Source: Verrucomicrobiota bacterium (GTDB lineage Bacteria > Verrucomicrobiota > Verrucomicrobiia > Chthoniobacterales > UBA10450). Taken from it: DNA of 37,942 bases. The position numbers and the translations under genes are program-made. Shown here one piece after another: positions 27,334 through 34,808 of this stretch. Position 1 is the stretch's first letter, and every line of letters begins with the position of its first letter. The stretch spans positions 1 to 37,942 of the forward strand of contig QHQA01000111.1 in assembly GCA_003219695.1 (NCBI GenBank). Reading direction: 5' to 3'. Below the pieces are notes generated by a model that did no database searches, was not told the DNA's origin, and saw only the letters and a program-made list of their open reading frames with translations.

Positions 27334-27413
27334 GTGATCGGTTATCAGTGATCAGTCAAGACCGCGGAAGAGACCGATCGCCATTCCAATCACGTTCACT
27401 GATCACAGATCAC
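27334..27413. repeat. Inverted GTGATCGGTTATCAGTG pair upstream of tRNA-Val
   Basis: GTGATCGGTTATCAGTG (27334-27350) and CACTGATCACAGATCAC (27397-27413) are inverted copies with two mismatches. They occupy the region where a tRNA-Val promoter would lie. The sequence is related to the tandem array inside uvrA at 22331-22361. Confidence 0.55.
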
Positions 27414-27446
27414 CTGCATTCGTTTGCTGCTTGATGACTGGACAAC

Positions 27447-28115
27447 TTGGACAGCCGAGACGACTGTTGCTTCCCCGTGAGTGCCCTGTTTTTCAAACGC
27501 TTCCTCAAGCGCCCGTTTCAGATCGCGTCGATTGTTCCCAGCTCGAAGGCGCTGGTGGAACGGGTCGCCAGCAAAATGAACTTTAGCGGTCCGCGCGTGA
27601 TCGCGGAGTACGGCCCGGGCGAGGGCGTGCACTCGCGCGAGATCGCGCGGCGGATGACACAAGATTCGCATTTGCTCCTCTTTGAACTCGACGCGGCCCT
27701 CGCGCGCTCGCTTGAACGGCAGTTTTCAGGCGATCCGCGCGTTCATGTGATCCACGGAGACGCGGCTTCGTTGCCGTACGAATTAAAACGCCGTGGCTTT
27801 ATCCACTGCGATTACATTCTTTCGGGCATCCCGTTCAGCATTCTCAAGATCGACAGGAAACGCGCCCTCTTGCGAAAAACGTATGATGCGCTGGCACCCG
27901 GTGGCAGTTTCATCATTTACCAGGTCACCAACGAATTAAAGCAGCACGCCACGGTTTTCCAGCACGCCGAATCGGAATATTTCCTGCAAAATATCCCGCC
28001 AATGTTCATTACTGTTTTTCACAAAATGCCCTCGCCGCATGATCGCGACCGACGCGCTGCGGAATCCAAAGATTTTTCCAGGCTGGCCAGCGTTGGCGCG
28101 GATCGTTCCGCATGA
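27447..28115 (+). CDS. Phospholipid N-methyltransferase-like (PmtA-type) SAM enzyme
   Basis: The frame of 222 codons has a class I SAM-methyltransferase fold: motif I IAEYGPGEGVHSREIARR, then LLFELDAALARSLERQF, VHVIHGDAASLP, and CDYILSGIPFSIL. The preceding FFKRFLKRPFQIASIVPSSKALVERV closely resembles the N-terminus of bacterial PmtA enzymes, which methylate phosphatidylethanolamine. rRNA dimethylases share part of the fold, but the N-terminus favours PmtA. The start is a TTG (27447) or GTG (27477); there is no in-frame ATG upstream. The stop overlaps the fumC ATG (ATGA). No second Pmt enzyme or phosphatidylcholine synthase is nearby. Confidence 0.75.
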   Translation: MDSRDDCCFPVSALFFKRFLKRPFQIASIVPSSKALVERVASKMNFSGPRVIAEYGPGEGVHSREIARRMTQDSHLLLFELDAALARSLERQFSGDPRVHVIHGDAASLPYELKRRGFIHCDYILSGIPFSILKIDRKRALLRKTYDALAPGGSFIIYQVTNELKQHATVFQHAESEYFLQNIPPMFITVFHKMPSPHDRDRRAAESKDFSRLASVGADRSA

Positions 28116-29518
28116 CCGGGAAGCCGACGCGAACAGAAAAAGATTCGATGGGCGAGATGACCCTGCCCGCGGACGCACTGCATGGCGCCTCGACTCACCG
28201 CGCGGTCCTGAATTTTCCGGTGAGCGGTTACCGGTTTTCGCGGCCGTTCATTCGCGCGCTTGGTCTGATCAAATGGGCTGCTGCGCAAGCAAATCACGAT
28301 CTCGGTCTGCTCGACGCAGAGCGCGCGGCGCTAATTGTGCAAGCCGCCGAGGAAGTCGCCGAGGGAAAACTCGACGACCACTTTCCGCTCGACATTTTTC
28401 AGACCGGTTCGGGTACCAGCACAAACACGAACGCGAACGAAGTGATCGCGAACCGGTGCGCCCAGCTTGAGGGTAAACCGATTGGATCGCACGACCCAGT
28501 CCATCCAAACGATCACGTTAATATGGGCCAATCTAGCAATGACGCGATTCCGTCGGCCATCCACATCGCCGCCGCCGAGCAATTGAAGAATAGGTTGATC
28601 CCGGCCCTCGAAAAATTGCACGACGCGCTTGAAGCCAAAGCCAAAGAATTCTGGCACATCATCAAAATTGGCCGGACCCATTTGATGGACGCCACGCCGA
28701 TCCGGCTGGGTCAGCAATTTTCCGGTTACGCGCAGCAGGTCGCTTATGCGAAGGAACGCGCGCAGAAAGCGATTGAAGTCTTGCGCGAAGTTGCGCTTGG
28801 CGGAACGGCAGTCGGCACGGGACTGAATCGGCATGCCGAGCTTCCGAAAAAAATGCTGCGGCACATCGGACAGCGGACCGGCATTGCATTTTACGAGGCC
28901 AAAAATCATTTCGAAGCGCAGGGTGGGAAGGACGCGGTAGTCGAAGCGAGCGGTCATCTGAAAACAATCGCGGTGAGTCTGTTCAAGATCGCGAACGATA
29001 TTCGCTGGCTCGGCAGCGGGCCGCGTTGCGGCATCGGCGAGATCCAGCTTCCGGCGACGCAACCTGGCAGCTCGATCATGCCGGGCAAAGTGAATCCGGT
29101 GATGTCCGAATCACTCATGATGGTGTGCGCGGAGGTGATCGGCAACGATACGGCCATCACCTGGGCAGGCGCGAACGGGAATTTCGAGCTCAATGTGATG
29201 ATGCCGGTCATGGCGCACGATCTTCTCGAATCGATCCGACTGCTGGCAAACGTGGTCGATATTTTTTGCGAGAAATGCGTGCGCGGCATCGTCGCGAATG
29301 AAGAGCGCTGCCGCGAACTGGTGGAGCTTTCAATGGCCATGGTGACCAGTCTCACGCCGAAGATCGGTTACGATCGCGCGGCCGAAATCGCCAAGGAAAG
29401 CGCGAAAACCGGGCGCACGGTTCGCGAAATTGCGCGCGAGAAAAAAGTCTTGCCGGAGCAAGAACTCGAGCGCGCACTGGACCCACTCAAGATGACCGAG
29501 CCGGGCGGTAAAGAATAG
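28112..29518 (+). CDS. fumC: Class II fumarate hydratase
   Basis: FumC interconverts fumarate and L-malate in the TCA cycle without an Fe-S cluster. The 468-aa protein has the expected length. It carries TGSGTSTNTNANEV, NMGQSSNDAIPSAIHIA, IGRTHLMDATPIRLGQQ with the catalytic His, and the superfamily signature GSSIMPGKVNPV (about 319-330) on the mobile loop with the catalytic Ser. The ATG overlaps the upstream methyltransferase stop. A later ATG (MGEMTLPADALHG, residue 13) would also give a functional enzyme. Confidence 0.97.
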   Translation: MTGKPTRTEKDSMGEMTLPADALHGASTHRAVLNFPVSGYRFSRPFIRALGLIKWAAAQANHDLGLLDAERAALIVQAAEEVAEGKLDDHFPLDIFQTGSGTSTNTNANEVIANRCAQLEGKPIGSHDPVHPNDHVNMGQSSNDAIPSAIHIAAAEQLKNRLIPALEKLHDALEAKAKEFWHIIKIGRTHLMDATPIRLGQQFSGYAQQVAYAKERAQKAIEVLREVALGGTAVGTGLNRHAELPKKMLRHIGQRTGIAFYEAKNHFEAQGGKDAVVEASGHLKTIAVSLFKIANDIRWLGSGPRCGIGEIQLPATQPGSSIMPGKVNPVMSESLMMVCAEVIGNDTAITWAGANGNFELNVMMPVMAHDLLESIRLLANVVDIFCEKCVRGIVANEERCRELVELSMAMVTSLTPKIGYDRAAEIAKESAKTGRTVREIAREKKVLPEQELERALDPLKMTEPGGKE

Positions 29519-29547
29519 CAGAGCTGCTTTCTTTCGACGCGAACACG

Positions 29548-29925
29548 ATGGTTGCAAAACTCGAAGGGCCGCAATTTTCAGGCGGCGCAAACATTGCGAT
29601 CAAATGCCCCAGCCACACATATGAGCAGACAGTGGCTTTCTATCGCGATACGCTCGGGCTGCCGCTAATCGAAGAAGAAAAAGACGGCTGCATTTTTCAA
29701 TTCGGCCCGAACCGGCTTTGGATCGACAGCGTGCCGAACCTGAGTCATCCGGATATCTGGCTGGAACTGGAGACCAACGACACCGAAGCAGCCGCGTCAT
29801 TCCTGAAAGTGCACAGCGTGCAGCGGCGCGACGAAGTCGAGCAATTGCGTGAGGATTTCAACGGCTTCTTTATCGCCGCGCCCAATGGCGTGATCCATCT
29901 CGTAGTCGGTCCAGAAGAAGTCTGA
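29548..29925 (+). CDS. VOC-family (glyoxalase-fold) protein
   Basis: The 125-aa protein has a betaalphabeta start (ANIAIKCPSHTYEQTVAFYRDTLGLPLIEE) and second-half strands including HPDIWLELETNDTEAAASFL and PNGVIHLVVGPEE. Metal ligands are not complete: Lys replaces the usual first His, and the final strand lacks Glu. It may therefore not bind metal. It follows fumC after 29 bases and is probably co-transcribed. Confidence 0.82.
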   Translation: MVAKLEGPQFSGGANIAIKCPSHTYEQTVAFYRDTLGLPLIEEEKDGCIFQFGPNRLWIDSVPNLSHPDIWLELETNDTEAAASFLKVHSVQRRDEVEQLREDFNGFFIAAPNGVIHLVVGPEEV

Positions 29926-29938
29926 CGGAAGGTAAAAC

Positions 29939-29984
29939 AGTTACAAAGCTCAGACCGTGCCGTTTGAAGCGATGTAACTTTTTT
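29939..29984 (+). terminator. Candidate terminator after the VOC gene
   Basis: AGTTACA (29939-29945) pairs with TGTAACT (29973-29979), followed directly by a run of T (29979-29984). The 27-nt loop is long, so stability is uncertain. It lies between convergent genes. Confidence 0.4.
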
Positions 29985-31257
29985 AATGGTTAACTTCCGC
30001 GCTGCGCCCCCGCCAGCGTCCCACCCAAGTGCTCCAGCCGTAAAACCCCAGCGGGTCCAACGCGCCCGCGGCGGCCAGCGCGTCCACGTCAGCGCGGCTC
30101 TGCGCGCTCTTTACGTTTGCATCGGCTCCGCAATAATCGTCGATCACCATCCAACATCCCTCTGTCAATTTATCGCGGTAACACTCGATGTCGCGCCGTT
30201 TACCGGCATCGGCGTCAAGAATCAGCAGGCCAACTTCATCTGTGCCAAGCGCCTGACGGACTGCTGAGATCGTTTTCGGGTCGAAGGAGCGTCCTTTGAT
30301 CAGGGTGACCATTCCGGACACGCGTTGCCTGGCCAGATTGCGTTCCAAGTCGCGCAAGATATGGCGCGTGCCGAGCCGTTTGTGTTTCACCCCGCCTCCG
30401 GGTTCGATCGCGACCAGCTTTTTCGGCCGCCCGGAGTCGCGCACGCCGAATGCGGCGGCAATAGTCGCACCGCCAACGAACGCGCCGATCTCAAGGATCG
30501 CTCCGGAGCAAATTTTCGAAAAATGATAGATCAAGATCAGCACGTCCAGATGCAGCATCGAATATTTGTCCCGGATTTTCTGAAGCGCCGAATGAATCGG
30601 TTCCTGCCGATACTGCATCAGTGTCTGCATCAGACTCAGGCAATCGTTGTAGCTGCGCGGCTGCCCCCCGCGCCGTACGTCTGCGAAGGCGGACGGCGCA
30701 TCGGCATGTGGCACTGTTTCTGCGCAGACCGGACGGCCCGCAGGGCCGTGGCTACAAGGCTTTCCACAATGTAATCCGACTACAACGAGGTCCCGTTTCA
30801 CCCCATCGAGTTGTGCGACCGCGGGAAAAAATCCCCAGCGTTCGAAGCCGAGGCGATCGAACAATTTTAAACTCGGCTCGTTGTGTCCGAAGATCAGCCC
30901 GACCAGAGCTGTTATTCCCAGCGACGGCGCGCGGGCGATTGCTTCTTTCAACAATCGTTGTCCCACGCCGTGCCGCCGAAATTGTTCATCGACATAAACA
31001 CTGATCTCGGCCGTGCCGCGATACGCACAGCGTGGCAGGAATTTTTTGAAATCGAGCCAACCAATCACGCAACCGTCCGATTCTGCGACCCAGAATGGAT
31101 ATTCGTGCGGCGAATGTTCGCGAAACCATGGCAAACGCGCTTCGACGGTGGTCGGCTCCAGCTCAGCCGTTACCATGCGCGTCGGCACAGTGGCGTTGTA
31201 AATTTCGATGATCGCCGGCAGGTCGGCCGCAACAGCATCGCGGATGATCAGGTTCAC
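29983..31257 (-). CDS. GNAT acetyltransferase-SAM methyltransferase fusion
   Basis: The 424-aa frame has two unrelated domains. Residues 1-163 are a phosphinothricin-acetyltransferase-like GNAT: IRDAVAADLPAIIEIYNATV, the AcCoA loop VDEQFRRHGVGQRLLKEAI, and NEPSLKLFDRLGFERWGFFPAV. Residues about 195-424 look like a class I methyltransferase (SICSG-type motif I GAILEIGAFVGGATIAAAFG, later VGLLILDADAGKR and WMVIDDYCG). Between them, about 164-185, the sequence comes from a palindromic repeat (30706-30768), which appears to have removed the GNAT stop. Start is GTG 31257, overlapping the GH75 stop. Both activities are inferred; the fusion could be real or a product of repeat insertion. Confidence 0.8.
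   Translation of the reverse strand: MNLIIRDAVAADLPAIIEIYNATVPTRMVTAELEPTTVEARLPWFREHSPHEYPFWVAESDGCVIGWLDFKKFLPRCAYRGTAEISVYVDEQFRRHGVGQRLLKEAIARAPSLGITALVGLIFGHNEPSLKLFDRLGFERWGFFPAVAQLDGVKRDLVVVGLHCGKPCSHGPAGRPVCAETVPHADAPSAFADVRRGGQPRSYNDCLSLMQTLMQYRQEPIHSALQKIRDKYSMLHLDVLILIYHFSKICSGAILEIGAFVGGATIAAAFGVRDSGRPKKLVAIEPGGGVKHKRLGTRHILRDLERNLARQRVSGMVTLIKGRSFDPKTISAVRQALGTDEVGLLILDADAGKRRDIECYRDKLTEGCWMVIDDYCGADANVKSAQSRADVDALAAAGALDPLGFYGWSTWVGRWRGRSAEVNH
30706..30768. repeat. Repeat joining the GNAT and methyltransferase domains
   Basis: GTGG...CCAC ends bound a segment containing the palindrome ACGGCCCGCAGGGCCGT (30733-30749). The translation (CGKPCSHGPAGRPVCAET) has no homology to either enzyme family and falls exactly at the end of the GNAT domain. 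Confidence 0.55.
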
Positions 31258-32687
31258 GGCTTACGTTTCCTGATGCGACTTCGCTTCACCGCAGGTGAGT
31301 TCCTCGGGGTAGGCGTCGAACTAGTCGCCGTGATTGCCGTTGGACTGGAAACGGGAAACGCAAATGTCGGCGACGGTGAAATAGACGGTGTAACCGACAC
31401 AGTTGCCGAAGGCGACGGCGCCACGCTCGGAGATGCCGAAGGACTCGCAGTGGGGCTAGGAGTGGGCGAAGGCGGGATGATGTTTTCCCAGTGATGCAAC
31501 GGCACGCTGGTACCGCCGAGCTCTTTGACCAGTGTTTCGCAGCGCGCGTGAATTTTTTCTAAGTCCGGCGGGCCAAATGGCTTGTCCGCCGTTCCAGGAA
31601 AAATGATGTAGCTCACCTTGAGATCGCTCACGGGACGATTGTACGGCGTCGAAAGCGAGTTGATCTGTTTCGCGATGCGCAGCGACGCCTCTCCGACTTT
31701 GTCATTGGGCCCAATGTCGCCAACGATGGCTGGATAAATCGAGTCGCCGAAAATAACAAGCGCATAATCGCCCGGTTTGATTGGCTCAGGACCATGTGTA
31801 AATGCGCCCGGCACCACGATAAAAGGGTCAATGGCGCCGATGAGGAAGCTGTACTTTTTCAGCGTGCCAATTTCGACGCGCATTTGTGCGATCGCGTTGC
31901 GCAGGCTGGATTTTCGCGCGGGAGCGGTAGTTGCAAGCGCGTACTCAGCTTCTGCGCGTTTCAATGCATCTTCGGTCGCTGCGAGATACGGATTCGGCGC
32001 AGCCGTTTTCTTTGGCCAGCGATAACTGGTGGACGGCTTGAAATTAGTCGGCGCACCCGTGCTCGCAGGCATGCGATCCGCGTCGGAACCGTCCGAATCC
32101 ACGTCCATGTCCGCCTGGAGCAGGAGCGCTTTTCGGTGACTCTGTGGATGCTGAAGTTGCAGAACAGTTTGGCAATCGAAGAAATTATGCCGCGACAGAA
32201 GCAGATCGAGCCGGGCGAGGTTTTCGCGCAGCATTCTGACTTTTGTGTCGTAAAGCTGAGCGTAAAGCGGAGAAACCGGATCGGCTGATAACATCGACGC
32301 CAGCCCGGGCAACAGCCTCGGCAGTTGGGGACTGACTTTCGCCAGTTCTTCGATCGCCTTATTCGGCGAAGGCACGCGCGCCTGAAGTCTTAGATCGAGC
32401 ACGTAACTGTCCGGCTGGCTGCGTTCCGTGGCGGCATCGGCGCCAGGGATCGTTTCGACTGTCGAACGGAGCGTGATCCCGTTGAACAGTTTACCCGTGT
32501 CCAATTTTCCGGTGATCACCGGCGGGCGGCTCGGAGTCGGTTCCGGTGTTGGCATCGCCGGTAATTCAGCCGGCGCGACGCGCTGTAGTCGTTCGAGCGA
32601 GATCCAGCGATAAATGATCGCAGCGAAAAGCGCGCCGAATAGGACCAGCACCAGCCGCCGCCACGTCCGAAGGCGAATTTTTCCCAC
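31254..32687 (-). CDS. Membrane-anchored GH75 (chitosanase-like) protein
   Basis: The 477-aa protein has an N-terminal membrane anchor (RLVLVLFGALFAAIIYRW, about 11-28), a Pro-rich linker and a domain matching glycoside hydrolase family 75: DMDVDSDGSDADRMP (about 193-207), FKPSTSYRW (216-224), FIVVPGAF and GDIGPNDKVGEASLRIA (323-339). E333 and the Asp cluster are candidate catalytic residues, matching the acid pair in GH75 chitosanases. The C-terminal 75 residues are a Pro/Ser/Thr-rich tail. Start is GTG. It overlaps the GNAT fusion start by GTGA and follows the TMEM14 gene by 4 bases, so all are one transcript. Substrate is probably a polysaccharide at the cell surface; this is inferred. Confidence 0.8.
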   Translation of the reverse strand: MGKIRLRTWRRLVLVLFGALFAAIIYRWISLERLQRVAPAELPAMPTPEPTPSRPPVITGKLDTGKLFNGITLRSTVETIPGADAATERSQPDSYVLDLRLQARVPSPNKAIEELAKVSPQLPRLLPGLASMLSADPVSPLYAQLYDTKVRMLRENLARLDLLLSRHNFFDCQTVLQLQHPQSHRKALLLQADMDVDSDGSDADRMPASTGAPTNFKPSTSYRWPKKTAAPNPYLAATEDALKRAEAEYALATTAPARKSSLRNAIAQMRVEIGTLKKYSFLIGAIDPFIVVPGAFTHGPEPIKPGDYALVIFGDSIYPAIVGDIGPNDKVGEASLRIAKQINSLSTPYNRPVSDLKVSYIIFPGTADKPFGPPDLEKIHARCETLVKELGGTSVPLHHWENIIPPSPTPSPTASPSASPSVAPSPSATVSVTPSISPSPTFAFPVSSPTAITATSSTPTPRNSPAVKRSRIRKRKP

Positions 32688-32691
32688 GCGA

Positions 32692-33009
32692 TTACTTTTT
32701 TACCCAGGCGACAATGGCCGCAATGATCCCGATCACGCTCAGGACCGACATTATTCCCGCGGGCATAAATCTGCTAGTTCGCAAAAATTTGGGAATGAAC
32801 TGCGCCGCGAGTAAAAGCGAAATGATGAGCGCGATCGCTAATCCCGCCGCTCGATGTTCCGGCAAAAGAAACGCCCCTACGAGCAGCAAGACTCCGGTGA
32901 CCGCGCCGGCAATGATCGACGCCACGCTGCCTGCTTTTACGTAACCGATAATGCCGCCGACGATCGTCAAAACGCCGAAAACAATAAAATAAATCTTCGT
33001 CGCTTCCAT
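32692..33009 (-). CDS. TMEM14-like small membrane protein
   Basis: The 105-aa protein from ATG 33009 (MEATKIYFIVFGVLTIVGGIIG) has four membrane helices. YFIVFGVLTIVGGIIGYVKAGSVASIIAGAVTGVLLLVGAFLL is the conserved TMEM14 core; bacterial homologues have unknown transport or stress roles. The frame could be extended upstream to 33072, but the added residues come from the palindrome at 33062-33082. Just ahead of the GH75 gene on the same strand. Confidence 0.82.
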   Translation of the reverse strand: MEATKIYFIVFGVLTIVGGIIGYVKAGSVASIIAGAVTGVLLLVGAFLLPEHRAAGLAIALIISLLLAAQFIPKFLRTSRFMPAGIMSVLSVIGIIAAIVAWVKK

Positions 33010-33061
33010 TTGGAACGCGCCAGCACACGTAAGCCAACTGCTTTGCGCTGTCCAGCTCAAT

Positions 33062-33086
33062 GCCGGGATCACCGATCCCGGCTACA
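33062..33086. repeat. GCCGGGATC/GATCCCGGC palindrome with CTACAG
   Basis: Perfect 9-bp arms with a 3-nt loop (33062-33082) are followed by TACAG. The unit provides the TAG stop (33082-33084) of the 72-aa ORF. Related to the uvrA insert at 21958-22003. Confidence 0.6.
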
Positions 33087-33300
33087 GCGCCCGCTCGCTC
33101 GCGTCGTTGTAGAATTCAACCTGCCGTCCCCCGAGACGATGTATCACGCGCCAGCCGTGGTTTCTCGCGAAGTCTCGAATTTCCGCGTCGGACATGTTAC
33201 GCAGAACTCGCAGCTCGGCCGGCTGGGTGACGAGATACTCGGAGCCTTTTGAAAGCACCTCCGCAATCTTCGTCGTGAGAGCTGGCAAATCCTTGTGCAT
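33082..33300 (-). CDS. 72-aa conserved-looking small protein
   Basis: The frame runs from ATG 33300 to a TAG inside a repeat. The protein is helical and charged: MHKDLPALTTKIAEVLSKG, then VLRNMSDAEIRDFARNHGWRVIHRLGGRQVEFY. No family is recognised. The middle contains DAEIRDFARNHGWRV, which resembles a short DNA- or nucleotide-binding helix pair, but this is weak. The last residues (NDASERAL) lead into the repeat. It precedes the TMEM14 gene on the same strand. Confidence 0.5.
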   Translation of the reverse strand: MHKDLPALTTKIAEVLSKGSEYLVTQPAELRVLRNMSDAEIRDFARNHGWRVIHRLGGRQVEFYNDASERAL

Positions 33301-33318
33301 CTATTCCGGACCTAATGA

Positions 33319-33459
33319 TCAACACTGGGACTTCGGTTTGGGTACGTTTTTATTCGAAGGCAGCGGCGGCGGGCGCTTTATCTTTCGATTTAGTTTCGGC
33401 CCCAGGGCGCGATGCGCTTTGCGGTTCGGCGAAGGCCCGCGTGCGTTTGGTTTTTCCAT
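33319..33459 (-). CDS. 46-aa very basic Lys/Arg/Pro-rich small protein
   Basis: The frame is 47 codons from ATG 33459 to TGA 33319: MEKPNARGPSPNRKAHRALG then LNRKIKRPPPLPSNKNVPKP. About a third of residues are Lys or Arg, with many Pro and Asn, so it could bind nucleic acid. It precedes the 72-aa ORF. There is no visible ribosome binding site, and it may be a chance frame. Confidence 0.3.
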   Translation of the reverse strand: MEKPNARGPSPNRKAHRALGPKLNRKIKRPPPLPSNKNVPKPKSQC

Positions 33460-33566
33460 ATCGATTATTGGCGCTGCCTATTTATTGAACTTTCGCGTCT
33501 GATACAAGCCGCTAAAACAATCTGCGGGTAACTGGCGTGGTCGTTTTCCTTGGCTAAACTTTGCGG

Positions 33567-34796
33567 ATGTTTTCGGAAACGATCGAGTTGCGCGGACATA
33601 TCATTGACTCGCTGATTCTGCCGAAGGTGCTGGATCAAATTCTGACCCACGGCGCGAATTTTAAGATCGGTGAGATTAAGATCGGTAAAAGACGAGCCGA
33701 CCAAAGCTTCGCGCGAATCGAGGTGTCGGCCAAAACAAGCGAGGCGCTGGACGAATTGATTCTGCGCCTGCGACAGCACGGCGCCGAAGTGGCCGAACAC
33801 GCGGACGCTCAACTGGCCGCATCCCCCGCCGACGGAGTGTTTCCGCGCGATTTCTACGTCACGACCAACCAGCAAACCTTCGTCCGGTTTGACGGCAAAG
33901 AAATCGAAGTGCGGCCTGCCATGATGAATAGCGCGATCGCAGTTGATCGAAAACGGCGCGCCGCCCGAGCGGTAAAGTTTTTCGATGTGCACAAAGGCGA
34001 TGAGATCGTGGTCGGTCACCAGGGTGTCCGCGTCGTGCCGGTGCAGCGCGCAACATCGCGCACGGATCTTTTTCAGTTCATCAACACCATCATCGACGCG
34101 GATGAACCGAAATCGGCCATCATTCGCGAGCTGGCTGGTGAATTGCGACGCGCGCACGCGGCGAAGGGTAAAATCGCAGTCGTGGCCGGGCCTGCGATCG
34201 TGCGCACCGGCGCCAGCCGGCATTTGGTGCGCCTCATCGAATCGCGATATGTCGATCGTTTTTTTGCCGGAAACGCGTTTGCTGCTTACGACGTGGAACG
34301 GGCGTTGTTTGGCACCTCTTTGGGAGTGAACCCCGACCTAGCCTTCGCGCGCGGCGGACACGAGAACCATATGCGAGCGATCAATGCCATCCGCGAAGCG
34401 GGAGGAATCGCGGCAGCGGTGCAAAAAAATATCCTCACCAGCGGCATCATGCATGCGTGTGTCCGGCACAATGTCGATATTGTGCTGACCGGCTCGATTC
34501 GCGATGAGGGACCGATTCCGGGCGTGACGACAGACGCAATCGAAGCTCAAAAAGTGATGCGCAAAAAACTGGCCGACGTGACGCACGCCTTACTGCTGGC
34601 AACCATCCAGCATTCGCTTGCGGTGGCCAGCATGCTGGCGCCCAGCGTGAAAACCGTCTGCGTGGATATCGACCCTTCGGCAGTGGAAAGAGCAGTCGAG
34701 CATCAGCCGCTGCAGTCAATTGGCCTGGTCACGGATGTGGAACCATTTCTTCGGGAACTCGCCGATTATCTCAGCGACTCCCGTATTCGCGACTAA
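33567..34796 (+). CDS. TIGR00300-type ornithine cyclodeaminase (LOR/SDH domain)
   Basis: The protein has about 409 aa from ATG 33567 (a TTG six bases upstream is less likely). It matches the LOR/SDH domain family TIGR00300, whose archaeal members make proline from ornithine with release of ammonia. N-terminal FSETIELRGHIIDSLILPKVLD and the NAD-binding region with GHENHMRAINAIREAGGI, then TGSIRDEGPIPGVTTDAIEAQ and QSIGLVTDVEPFLREL are typical. In cyanobacteria this domain is the C-terminal half of ArgZ/AgrE. Here the dihydrolase-type domain follows as a separate gene after 12 bases, so the two enzymes are likely co-expressed. Product inferred from family. Confidence 0.85.
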   Translation: MFSETIELRGHIIDSLILPKVLDQILTHGANFKIGEIKIGKRRADQSFARIEVSAKTSEALDELILRLRQHGAEVAEHADAQLAASPADGVFPRDFYVTTNQQTFVRFDGKEIEVRPAMMNSAIAVDRKRRAARAVKFFDVHKGDEIVVGHQGVRVVPVQRATSRTDLFQFINTIIDADEPKSAIIRELAGELRRAHAAKGKIAVVAGPAIVRTGASRHLVRLIESRYVDRFFAGNAFAAYDVERALFGTSLGVNPDLAFARGGHENHMRAINAIREAGGIAAAVQKNILTSGIMHACVRHNVDIVLTGSIRDEGPIPGVTTDAIEAQKVMRKKLADVTHALLLATIQHSLAVASMLAPSVKTVCVDIDPSAVERAVEHQPLQSIGLVTDVEPFLRELADYLSDSRIRD

Positions 34797-34808
34797 ATTG
34801 ACCATTCC

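Noticed and set aside
33194-33502. 102-codon plus-strand gene
   Set aside because: It overlaps the 72-aa minus ORF and the basic 46-aa ORF and has aromatic-rich, unlikely composition.
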